NCBI GenBank assembly: GCA_013397435.1
Contig: VZRG01000535.1
Location: forward strand, 186,001-250,000
From: Erythrocercus mccallii
Lineage: Eukaryota; Chordata; Aves; Passeriformes; Dicruridae
Direction of reading: 5' to 3'
Length of the DNA: 64,000 nucleotides
Of the stretch, positions 53,925 to 64,000 are shown piece by piece (within the stretch, counting starts at the first letter, position 1; each line of letters starts with the position of its first letter). Made by a program: the position numbers and the translations under genes. Below the pieces are notes generated by a model. The model saw only the letters and a list, made by a program, of their open reading frames with translations. It had not been told where the DNA came from and did no database searches.

Positions 53925-56900
53925 TGCTGCTGCTGCTGCTGCTGCTGCAGGAGGGAGCATCTCCACAGGCACCACCCACACAGGTGAGGAAGGACAGGGA
54001 GCTACCCCTGGTCAGATGCCTGCATGGCAGTGTTAACACCAGCCTGTGCCAAAGCGAACACACCCCGTTTGGCTCAAGCGCACTGGACCAATGCCTTTTC
54101 CACCAAAATCCAGCTAGGGCTCCGTTTGCTTTATTTATGAGCCTCAGACAATGGTTGTATAGCTCAGTTCCTCAGTACTCTGCCCCATTTAGCATGTTAA
54201 CTTTTCATTGAGATCTAAGAGAATAAACCTAGCTACAGGGAACAGGAGAAGCCATTCCCTTTCCCTGGGTCTTCATCTGACAGTGTTAAACTTCAAGGCT
54301 CCAGAGCCACGAGTCCTCTGTTCTCACAGGCATATTGCTTATATGAAAAGGGAAAGATCAGATTTGATGGGGACAAATAGCAGGTCTGCATTAAGTTCAG
54401 TCAGGAAAATCAAACCCATTTCTTAGCAACTCAATTACGTGATACCAGCTATCCTCTTCTTTGAGACAACCAGAATGAGGCACAGCAGAAAGCCTGGTGG
54501 ACAGAGGTGTCCTGAAAGAAACAGTAACATCCAAACCTGATGGAAATCTTCAAGAGCAGTTGGTTTCTGCCACACCTCCTGCCAGCTGGCATGCTAAAGA
54601 ATCAGCCATATTTCTAAGATTTCAGTAAAGGAAATAAAGCACTTGCTGTACAAAGGGACACATAGGATCAACTTTACCCTTTCAATGGCACAGAATGAAA
54701 GAGTTAAAAGAAGTTCCTGCACACATTCTACACAAACTTATATGCCCAAAAGTTCTGCATTTGTCTTCCTGTAACTCATGTTTTTCCTTTCCACTTATCC
54801 TCAGTGGTTCATTTTAGCAGGACTTTTGACTTGTGAGAACAAGACTCACAATTCCCTCTGGGAGTTCTGCCACTGCCCTCTCACTCCCCATTCCTCCTTT
54901 TTTGTTTATTGTCTTCCAACTACCTCCCCCATTCAGGCTGGGAAAGGAGGCAAAAGGCAAAACTTATATCATGATTTCTCCCTCGTCCACAGTCTCATTT
55001 CAAAATAATTTTGCTCTTAACAAGAGGAACAGCACCATAACGTGAAGAGACTCTGGTGTCTCAAGCCAGACAGGTTTATTCAGAAAGCAGAGAGAAAGAA
55101 ACCACAGCCCAAGTTAACAGCAGAGATCCAGAGAAGCCTCTGAAATGTTGGCTGTGACCCACCTGAATCTCCCCTCCCTGTGAATAAGTCTGTAATTTAG
55201 GCAAATGAGGCCTCAAATGCTTCTTGCTTGCAAGTCTCCTACACTTGCTTGCAAGATTCAAATCCTTAAAAGAGGCAGAGGCTGCTTTTGTAAAGTGTTT
55301 GTAGGTATTTGCAAGAGTACTGCTGCACCAAAACGAAACCCTCTTTTCTACTACCATCAATCCGATATTTGACATACTCACAGCAGTCTTTGTTGGATTT
55401 GCTGATTTATTTCGTTAGCAGTTTTTCACCCTGCCAGGCTTTTTTCCTCTCTTCCCTTCTGAAGGAACCAATTTGTGAATATAGCAAATGCCTCTGTGAC
55501 TGCTGAAAAATATTTTAATTTTTCAGGCCTTATTTTTTCCCCTGTAGGGTAACAGGAACATCTTCCACTTTGAACAGGAAATTATAGCACAAGGTGGAGT
55601 TGTATCCTTCTCTCTTTTGTCCAGCCACCTTCCACGCAGGACAGAACATCTGACTGAAAGAGCATGGGAAGCTGAGCTCAGGAAAGATGGAAGTGGTTGA
55701 AGGAAAAAGGTAAAAAATATAAAGGTAATTTACTGCAGGATTTTTCTAAATATACTCATTTTTCTTGTGGATGCAACAGTGTGCGCTGCACATGTTTTCT
55801 TTTCTTTTTTAAGAATAAATAATTTGCAGGTGCGTGGAGCTCTGCTACAACAAATATTTCAAGCTGAAGCTACATTTTCTTCATATGATTAATATGTTAC
55901 ATTAAAGCTTGCTTATAAATGAAAGGAGTAGAATATGAAGTACTGCAAAGGAGTTGTATATTTCCCCTGCTAAGCTATAGTGGCTGTAAATCACTTCCAT
56001 CACACTTCATTTTTAATTTGAATTCATAAAAGGTTGTACATTTCTTTGTGGTTTTAAATAAAAAAAAAGATTAAAAGCTGTGAACTTAAGTGTTTATTAA
56101 AGGAAAAAATAATATGCTGATCTAAAACTTCAGGAATTAAAATATGTGTAAAATATAAGAAAGGAGAGCAAGTAAAATTTCTAGTGAAGTCCTGGGAATT
56201 TAATTTGATATTTAAGGTCTTCCACTATAAATGCATCTGTATTTGGTCACGAGAGGGTGGTAGGGGAAGTCAAGGGTGATGAAATGGAAGGACAGGAGTG
56301 TCCCCAGCTATACGCAGGTCAGGAATTTGTGAAGCCAGTTCCCATGGTAGCTAATCACTGCAGAACTGCAGCCTACAGAAACAAAAAATGAGTAAAAGTG
56401 AAAACCATTTCCCACAAGATGCCAAACCTCATTCCTGCCATTCTGTAAGCATAGGCCACCAGATAGGCTGGCCAATTTGGACTTTGAGATGATCCCATAA
56501 TCTCATGAGGGTAGATCCCAAGTGAGCATTCAGATGTTATTTTTGGCAGCCACAAGGTTATGCCTACAGAGTAAAGGCTCTGAGGTAGCCTCAGTGATGA
56601 TCTTTGGGTGAAGCATCAGAGTTACTGTACAGATCACGCTTCTGTTGAGTGGGGGTCTGTATTGGCATTCTGCTTATTACTCCTCTGATCTAATTTAAGG
56701 AGAGATCACCACCATTAATATGATGGCCAGCAGGGAGAAGTCATTTTAATGATATTAGCAGCAAAGAAATCAACATAGCATCAGAATAAAATTTTGCAAG
56801 TACAGTAAACTAGATTACAACTGGTTTTAATGCCTCTTGCAATAAAGTGTTTTGGCCATCAGTAGCAACCTCACAGGTCTACTATTAATGGAAACAATAG

Positions 56901-58166
56901 CCCTGCTTCAACACCTACAAATTCATAATTCCATAAAAATTAACAGCCTCCCCACCTTACCTCTGCATTGATTGATTTCAGTGGGAACGTGTTTAAAAGA
57001 GATCACGTAATATTTTTTATCATGTAAGAATGAATGCAGGTAAGTAGTTCAAGATCCTTTCTGTATCCCACATACTGTAATATGGACACTAGTAGAACAA
57101 ACTTTTCAGAACGAACTGGAAGGCCACATTTGAAATGGCACACCACATATTTCAAATGGAAACATTCCCACTTCACATTGGAGCTGCTGGGAGTTCCCAG
57201 AGAGCCCAAGTGCAGTGGGCAAGCCTCAGGACTGCCTTGCCTTTCAGTGCAAGCTAAGAGTAACACCCATGTAAAATAAACATAAAGTTTGAGATTTGTG
57301 TTCTATACGAGATGAGAATCACCTCAGCCAGGATTCCTAACCCTGCACTTGGTGTCTGGAGCAAGTGTAGGGAAATCCCAGCCAGCAGCACCCAACAGGC
57401 TGCTTGGAGAATCATATTTCTATCAGGTGCCCCAAGAATGTTGTTTTGCTTGGCATTTCCTGCTTGACTGGTTCTCTTCCTAAGAAGCAAACTTTGTTTG
57501 TCTTAATTCAAGATGTTTACTTTTGCTGTGATTACAGTAAAAGCTCTCACAAGCCACAATTTGCAGAAAACAATGCAGAGCAGGAAATCAACTCCTAACA
57601 GTGTCCGACAAACTGAGCCTGTAACATTTCTGCTAGGGACAGTGGCAAACTAATGAGCCACCTCCTAATTACTCAGAAGTTATTTAAGTAAGGACATTGC
57701 CCCAGATGATGCTAAATTGACGCCTCTTGCAGGCAAACTGCTTAGTCCCAATTTAGCCAAGCAGGAGCTGCAAACATACATAGACTGTTCAGTCAATAAG
57801 CCTTTATCGGTGATGAAAAATAAGTTTATTCTTTTTAAAGATGAAGTTTGTTTTGTCTTATTTACAGATCCACCCTGCTGTAAATCCTTTTAGTCTGCCT
57901 TCCTAGCCAGTTAAAGCCTTCCTTTGAAGTCTATGGGCTCTGCAAGAACAAAATCAGTTCCTAAACTGAGGTCCAGACCCAATGCTGAAGTTTCACAGCA
58001 GTCATCATTTGCTGCAGTTTTCATGCAATTATTTCTGAAGATCACCTCTTCTATATTGCAATGTCCTGCCACAGTTCAGAATTATTTAAATATTACAGGG
58101 AGCACAAAAATCAGCCACTTTAGCTGTGCAGCATCTGCACTTTGGGGAAGGTGCCCTGTGTCCCAG
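53220..58166. other. non-coding DNA around the CTG tract
   Basis: Apart from the CTG tract, no element was identified with confidence. The region about 53660-54060 is GC-richer and shows overlapping frames on both strands created by the trinucleotide repeat. A reverse-strand AATAAA near 55076 with pyrimidine-rich flanks could be an LTR or transcript end, but nothing supports it further. About 55780-56110 is very AT-rich. Confidence 0.45.
53885..53950. repeat. interrupted CTG/CAG trinucleotide tract
   Basis: Twelve CTG units (53885-53920), one CTC interruption (53921-53923), eight CTG units (53924-53947), then CAG. The plus frames read poly-Leu, poly-Ala or poly-Cys and the minus frames poly-Ser, poly-Ala or poly-Gln, which creates artificial open frames of 67-132 codons here. 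Uninterrupted CTG/CAG runs of this kind are prone to length change, and the single CTC would be expected to stabilise it. No host gene is recognised, so coding use is unsupported. Confidence 0.95.
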
Positions 58167-58310
58167 CACACAGGTCACTGATGAAGATGTTAAACAGTGT
58201 TTCATGTGCTGTCTGTATGGATATTGTGGGATATTGTGTCAAAAGCTTTGTGTAAGTCAAGGTAAGCAATACCCACCATTTTTGTCATCAAAGAATGTTA
58301 CTTTTCTACA
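58167..58310 (-). mobile_element. old CR1-type LINE fragment
   Basis: The plus strand contains CAGGTCACTGATGAAGATGTTAAACAG, then GTGTCAAAAGCTTTGTGTAAGTCAAGGTAAGC, and ends near TTTGTCATCAAAGAATGTTAC. These follow, in order, the reverse complement of the CR1 reverse transcriptase coding area as I know it (the blocks corresponding to GATGAAGATGTTGAACAG and GTCAAAGGCCTTGCTGAAGTCAAGGTAGAC). The material between the two blocks is much shorter than in an intact element, so an internal deletion has occurred. It is inactive and its ends are approximate. Confidence 0.75.
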
Positions 58311-61300
58311 CAGATTCCAGGGAACATAGGATTTTCCTTTCTTCTCTTCTTTCCTAATCTCAATGTAAAAAAATCTTTTTCTGTCCAGCATTAAAAAAAA
58401 GTATTTAAAGGGAGCTTGAATTATTTAAGATGCATAACTGAATATGTGCATTTTTAATATCAACTACAAAATCAAATAATACAGGTTATATAATACCAGT
58501 TATAGTTTGGATGTTAAATTGAAAATCAGTTATGAAATTAATATACTGACTTTCTCCATGTTCTACACTTAATATCTGCTGAAAGGTCCAGTGCAAGATG
58601 TTTTCTTATTAATTTCCATGAGCTCGGGACCAAATCCCCAGCTGTCACTATCAAGCAGCTATCAGAAAACACTGAGTTCTTTACACACCAGCTTGTAATA
58701 AAGATGGGAGACACTCTAGGCAGGAAGCCCAGCCTGCATTTAGAAATGGAAAGGAGATCTATAAGTGATGTTCTGTAAGTGACTGTTCTCCACAGAAACT
58801 GTGAAGTCCCAGCTGCATTGTGTTCAGCTACACCCTGCTTGACAGGGCTGGAGTACCTACGGAACAAGACAGGATATTGCCAGGGATGAAAATAATTTTG
58901 GAGATTATCCAACATACTCCATAACCCAAAACTGTCTCTTCCTTTTCCAAAGTCCAGCCAGACTGGAACAAAAGAATAAGTAATTCTGTTCCCATAGACA
59001 AGACCATAAAAATAATAAAAAATACAGATCCATTATTAATTTCATATTTGCTTCTCCTGCTTTGCAATTAGACATTATTTACTAATAATCCTATAACATA
59101 AACTCTAGCCCCTAAATGCAGATTAAAGTACCTTTAATTGCACACTGACCTTGGTAGTACTTTTTACTACTCCTCTAAAAGCCAATGTTCAAAACAATTG
59201 CCTCCCTGAGATAGAGTGACTCACAGTATGACTCAGTATTTTCTTGCATAAAAGGACTGCATTCCACTTGTTCCCTGTTTTAAGTTTTATAATAGACTGA
59301 GATAGAGCTACGATATGCACATGGTATAGTACCACTTTGCAAGTTGATTTACTACCACACAAACCATTTAGAGCTCTCCAAAGAAGCTTTGAAGGCTTTA
59401 ATATCAGAATCTTTCTCCAAGGCCTGCTTTGGTACCAATACTTGATTAAATTAAAACCTAATTATAGTCTAAAATGAATGATGTGCATTTTCTCTCCATT
59501 AGACAGACTTATTTGCATTCCATGAAGGACCACTGACATGGCAGCGTGCCATCTGATGCCCTTTAAATCAAAGATGTCCCGATGGAATTTTCTCTTTCCC
59601 TACCAGCTATATTTGTCTTTTCTAACGGGTGCCCAGGGCCTGAAGGTTTAGCCAGACCTCATTACCTGGGGTAGACAGTGCATGAAACCATTTAATTGGC
59701 AGTAGCCAGTCCACTGAGCCAGTCCTTTGCTTTGCTTCATGCCAACCTCCACTGATGCTGTTTACCAGACATTTTGTTCAGGTTTTATTTCCAAGTGAGA
59801 GAGGCATTTTTCAGTACCTGAAATCCACCATTAACTATCTTCCCCTTCAGGTGCTCTCTTACTTGTTCCCAGGTATTTTGTTGAGCAGAAACTCACTAAA
59901 GCATAGCAGTGTTCATAACAATTAGTGAAATTTAATTATTTTCCTTCAAGGAAAGCCGATTTTAAGTTGCAACCAGAACAATTATGTTTTAGCTGAAAAC
60001 AATGGAATGGTATTTTGCTATTTATTGCGGGTACATTTTCAAGGGGTTCCTTGTTTTAAAGCATGAATCCCTACTGAGTTGGTATTAATAGAAAAAATGT
60101 CATCTATGGCATAAAAAGCAGCACTGTTGTCTGCTTTGACAGAAATAATTTTAATTTCAAAGAGAATGGAAGCAGCTTGGTCATTTATAATCAAGAGAAA
60201 ACAAACAAAGAGAGAAAAGCAAAGCCTTGATAACTGTGAGCCTCCCGCACTCAGTCTTTGAGTTTCTGAAAACAGTATGAACGCAATGAACATAAATGAA
60301 TATGAGATTTAAGAGTCTACAAAAATTGACATTTGTCTTCAGGTATTTCCTGCTTCCTTCCTTGCTCCTGGAGCAGAACAGTTCTGTCTCCTCTGTGCTT
60401 TGGACTTCTGCTGACCACTGCAGAAGAGACATCTCAGCCCAGCCCTTCTCCAGCCTTGGATCCAAAACCCCTGCACCCAGAGAGAGTTCTTGAGATGCTC
60501 CCAGCACAAGTTTCCTTTAGGCTAGCCAAGATCTTTCTGTGTTCCTGCACATTTTTTACCATTTCTTAGAAACCACACAGCAGACCTTTCCAAACCACTT
60601 CACCCTTTTTTCCCTGTGTATCCTCACAAAGTGCTAACAGGGGTCCCTTCTCAGTCTCAGGATAAGGAAGGGGCCATATCAGGCTGTAAATTTGGACCAG
60701 CCCCAATGCTTTCCCTATAAGCCACAAACTGAACATCTAGGAACACTTTTCTTGTTTTCCCTGTGGATTGCACCTCTGCAGAGCTTGCTCAAAGAGACCA
60801 TTGCAAAGGCTAATGACCCACCTACTGCATCACATTTAAGACAGTGATTTGTTGATGCATTTTGGTAGTATTTAGATAGGAATATTCCTCATTGCCTCTC
60901 TCAATGTTATAAATAAACTTTACACGAAGTTATATATTTCAAAATTAATATAATAGGAAACTATTTATGTCTCATTTCTTCCATGTAGGCCATAAAACTC
61001 ATATAAAATCTGTACTGAAAGACAAATCAGATTCTCAGCTAATGATTTTTTTCTTTATCCAAGTCACTGGAATTCTTCTGAATTGTATCAGCATAGGCTG
61101 TAATAGAAAACAGTTAACTGAGAGAATTAAACATTCCTCTGTTAAACCATATCTGTTAAATCTCTATTTTTTCGGCTGCTTTTCTGAAAGGAGATCTGTT
61201 GTTAAGTCTTCTACAATCACCACTTACAATACAATGTAAATCTGCTTACTACCTGTTGCAATTCTACTTGTTATGAATCCGAAGTCCTACACATTGTTTT

Positions 61301-61330
61301 CTTTCAACAATTCTCTACTACAGGAAAGAG
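58311..61330. other. unique non-coding DNA, no gene seen
   Basis: Minus-strand frames at 58538-58915 (125 codons) and 60181-60507 (108 codons) show no recognisable domain. The block 59100-59800 has a mixed, non-repetitive texture with clustered factor-like motifs (octamer ATTTGCAT at 59511-59518, ATCAAAG at 59567-59573), which is compatible with a regulatory element but not evidence for one. Confidence 0.45.
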
Positions 61331-61436
61331 TTACTGTGTCCATTTTAGGTATGGAAAACCAAGGCCCAGCTTAGATATCAGTTAGATACCAAGTCAAAGT
61401 CATGCATTGTTCAGGAACCAGCAGAGTGGGGATTCC
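61331..61436 (-). mobile_element. MIR-like ancient SINE remnant
   Basis: The plus strand reads TGTCCATTTTAGGTATGGAAAACCAAGGCCCAG, later AAGTCAAAGTCATGCA, and ends GCAGAGTGGGGATTCC. In order and spacing this follows the reverse complement of MIR (CCCATTTTACAGATGAGGAAACTGAGGC, then TTGCCCAAGGTCACACAG, then GGCAGAGCTGGGATTCGAA). It covers most of the core and tail and stops at the box B region. Divergence is high, as expected for an element older than the split of birds and mammals. Confidence 0.65.
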
Positions 61437-63285
61437 CTTAAAGCACTGCCTGCAGGGAACAGCTGATTTCCATTAACAGCTTTATACCAATCATCTAATC
61501 AGCTGTCACACTTTGCTGCATGATAACTTTCTCACATCAAGGAACAAGATTATTTGCAGGTTTCTAAGTTCATTTTGCTTTCTCTACAAATCTAAATTAT
61601 GACTGACTAGCAGTAGCGCGGGTCTTAGCTGGGATTGGGTGCAGAGCAGGGCTAAGCACTTGGAGGTGTCACAAAGGTACAGGAAGGCAGTGAGAAGCCA
61701 GACACAAATGACTGCTGGCAGCAGAAAGCCATAAGGAGTGCTGCTGTTTGTGGAGGGGTAAAGTTCACTTGGCAGAAGAGGGAGTTTACAGTTTTCTGAG
61801 GGCTGAGCTGCTGAGTGGAATGGGAAGAGGGAAAGGCAGACGTGAGCCCCTCACCTTGTGCTGCCACTTGGACTGCCACGGACACAGCAGACACGATGTG
61901 GCCTTGATCCATCAGAGGAGGCAGTGTGGGAATGTGTTTCCTGGGCACTGCTGAGACATCTATTGATGTCTGTAGCATATCCAGAGCACAGCTGAATATG
62001 TGACACCTCAGCAGAGAGGCAGGGATGCGTGACTGCTGTGTGAGATACACTCCATGCCCTCCATAGCATCCCCTTCTTTCATTTCTGCTGTAATGGCTGA
62101 CCTTTGGGGGTTAAAGAGCCCTATTTTCTCTGTTCATCTCTCCTCCTGTCCTTTTTCCAAGGTTATCCATGGAAATGATTCTGCCTTAGTGCTTACACAG
62201 CTTTGCCATAGTGTCCAGTCTTTCCTGAGCGTTGCCATGGCCAGAGCCAGCTTACATGGGTGAGCGGTCTTAAAACACAAAGGGCACTTGGAGCCTGCTT
62301 TGTCACTCAGGCTTTTTGCCTGGCTGCTGTTAGAATTAATATAAATATGCCCTTGAGAAGCTAGAAAATAGCTGTGCCTGGTATGATTCAAAGAATACAT
62401 AATTTGCCCTTATTCACTGGCCAGGGTTATGAACAAATGGCTGTATGTAGAGAAGGAATTATATCAGGCTCATTAAAAATAATTTCACAGGAAAGAGAGG
62501 ATCCACTTCCACCAAATTGGGCTATGAGTGAAATAATAAAACATACAGCCTATTCTTTATCCATTCAGCGTAATTTCTGTTATATTGCTGGAACATTTAT
62601 GATACAGCACATGTATCTTGACAAAAACCTTTATCTTACAACATGCTCAGCATTTACTCATAACAAAGGAAGTAAAGGCAGCATTTTCCTCCAGTCTACA
62701 CCCACAGGAATCACCACAGGAACGTTTCCCACAGGAATCACCAAATATGATACTTTCATTATTTTAGCCTACAACTATAAAAAGACCCCTGGACTACTAA
62801 TTCTGTAGGTAGTGTTTATTTAAGCACTATCTGCCGAGGATGATCACTTAGTCTTGACTTTTAAACTCTCATATTAAGGTTAAAGTATTGTATATTTAGT
62901 TATTTAACTAAGTCAATAATCTCTTTTCCAGTTTGATAGCTGATTTGATATTCAGCGTATCAGAGATAACTATCTTGTTACAGCTAAATGAAATGTGCAT
63001 TTGGAAAAGTTCATTAATACCATTATCATTAATTGGTTCTTACCTGAATCTCAGTGCTGCAGGGACTCTTCAAATTAAATGACAGATTGCAGCTAGCTTT
63101 TTTAAAGTAGAATTTTCACAACCTCCGTACACTGCAAAATGAAGTCTAATGGTCCAAATCCTGTTCTCCAACCAATCTTAGAAAAAACCCCAAAACTTAC
63201 ATTGCTTAGTCTAAACTTACTTTACACTGAGATGTCAAAGCTCAGAACTGATCCCACTTTGCTTTTCAGCGTTTAGTGCAAAATC
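61437..63285. other. non-coding DNA with small direct repeats
   Basis: No gene recognised. A plus frame of 144 codons (62374-62808) has no known domain. Its Thr/Gly-rich part comes from the direct repeat at 62701-62742. A GC-richer patch at 61620-61950 gives overlapping frames on both strands. Confidence 0.45.
62701..62742. repeat. 15-bp direct repeat, 27-bp period
   Basis: CCCACAGGAATCACC occurs at 62701-62715 and 62728-62742. Between them lies ACAGGAACGTTT, which repeats the ACAGGAA core a third time. This looks like local duplication. Confidence 0.85.
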
Positions 63286-63966
63286 ATGTGTAATCTTTGG
63301 AGGGAAGAACATACACAGAAATTGATTTCCCTTTTACCGCGCAGAGTTGCCAAGGTGTGCACTGAGCCATGGAGAGAACCTGAGCTGAGGTTATTCAGCA
63401 GCAGCACACGTGGAGTCTTCTCTCACTCTAAAGGTCACGTCCCCCCAGTGTCCTCCTGGTTTCCCCAAGTGCAGCTGCCATCTGCCAGTGCAGCCCTGAC
63501 ACTGAAGGGCAGCTGGGATCCAGCTGAGTGCAGCAAAGGACGTGGTTTGGGGATGCACAGGCACAGGGGTGTCGTGCCCAGACCCTGCACGTGCAGGCGC
63601 CTTCACACCTGCAGCTGCACCTGCAGGACTGCAGAGCCGCCAGCCTGGAACACCAACAGCGCAGCCATGGGGACAGCAGCTGCCTTGGGACACATTAATG
63701 CTCCCTCTCACACAGCTCACCCTCCCCAGACTGTTTCTGAGCAGCTAAGTGAAACACTCTCTAAAAGGACAGGCAGGGGAAACCACAGGAGTCACGCTAA
63801 GTCCCTGGAATACTGCATTTATTCACTTGAACCAGCATTGAATGAGTCCTCAAATCACAATGGCCCTTGGACTCCCAGGCTCCCCACCAGAATGCAAAAG
63901 ATTAAGCAGTGCTTCCTCATACACAAAGCTATATCCCATCTGATTAAAAGCAAATTAGATTCTTGA
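63286..63966 (+). other. longest open frame in the window (226 codons), unknown
   Basis: A plus-strand frame from an ATG at 63286 to a stop at 63964-63966. A canonical splice acceptor (CCCACTTTGCTTTTCAG) ends at 63269, and an in-frame stop follows just after it, so the ATG would be the first usable codon of such an exon. The product is Ser/Thr/Pro/Arg-rich with a Cys cluster in the middle (about residues 99-111, CTCRRLHTCSCTC), has no signal peptide or membrane segment, and matches no family I know. The stretch at 63390-63720 is GC-rich and also open on the other strand, which favours chance. A lineage-specific transcript is possible. Confidence 0.15.
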
Positions 63967-64000
63967 TCCAACTTGTAGGATTAAGTATCTCCTAGAGAGA

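Noticed and set aside
53638..54211. Open frames with poly-Ala, poly-Leu or poly-Ser runs
   Set aside because: They arise only because the CTG tract lacks stop codons in every frame; sequence on either side shows no coding signal.
55040..55090. Reverse-strand AATAAA with flanks like an LTR R/U5 border
   Set aside because: No terminal TG...CA pair, target duplication or TATA could be placed, so a single poly-A hexamer is insufficient.

Overview
The window looks like nuclear DNA of a bird, most likely a neoavian or passerine. The main evidence is a CR1 LINE 3' end at about 10279-10830 in the form typical of avian genomes: a degenerate terminal repeat, then the conserved GGTTGGAAG start and recognisable CR1 text for more than 500 bases. 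A second, older CR1 piece lies near 58170-58310. There is also a solo retroviral LTR (52840-53219), overall repeat density is low, and the sequence is AT-rich with no bacterial gene organisation. A turtle or crocodilian cannot be excluded on CR1 alone.

No protein-coding gene is recognisable with confidence. Nearly all open frames are 60-150 codons, overlap one another on both strands, and match no family I know. The window is best read as intergenic DNA or a very long intron. The one place where exon-like signals line up is on the minus strand at 26631-29211. There, two or three open segments with splice-like borders join without breaking frame. I recognise no product, so they are given as low-confidence candidate exons.

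Layout: 1-10278 is unique AT-rich DNA with a perfect 14-bp hairpin near 2230 and a poly-A tract near 4845. 10279-10830 is the CR1 element. 10831-26630 is unique sequence with an MIR/tRNA-derived SINE-like remnant (about 15220-15327) and a GC-richer patch (about 20100-22200). 26631-29211 holds the candidate exons and a 13-bp hairpin. 29212-52100 is mostly featureless, with an AT microsatellite, a short tandem duplication and a second MIR-like remnant. 52101-53219 is a retroviral patch with two LTRs in opposite orientations. 53885-53950 is an interrupted CTG tract. 58167-58310 is the old CR1 fragment. 61331-61436 is the clearest MIR-like remnant. 63286-63966 is the longest open frame of the window (226 codons), in a GC-rich island.

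I saw no CRISPR array, operon, rRNA, confident tRNA, or other self-contained new system. The points most worth testing are the phase-compatible candidate exons, the CTG tract, the terminal open frame, and the ancient SINE remnants.
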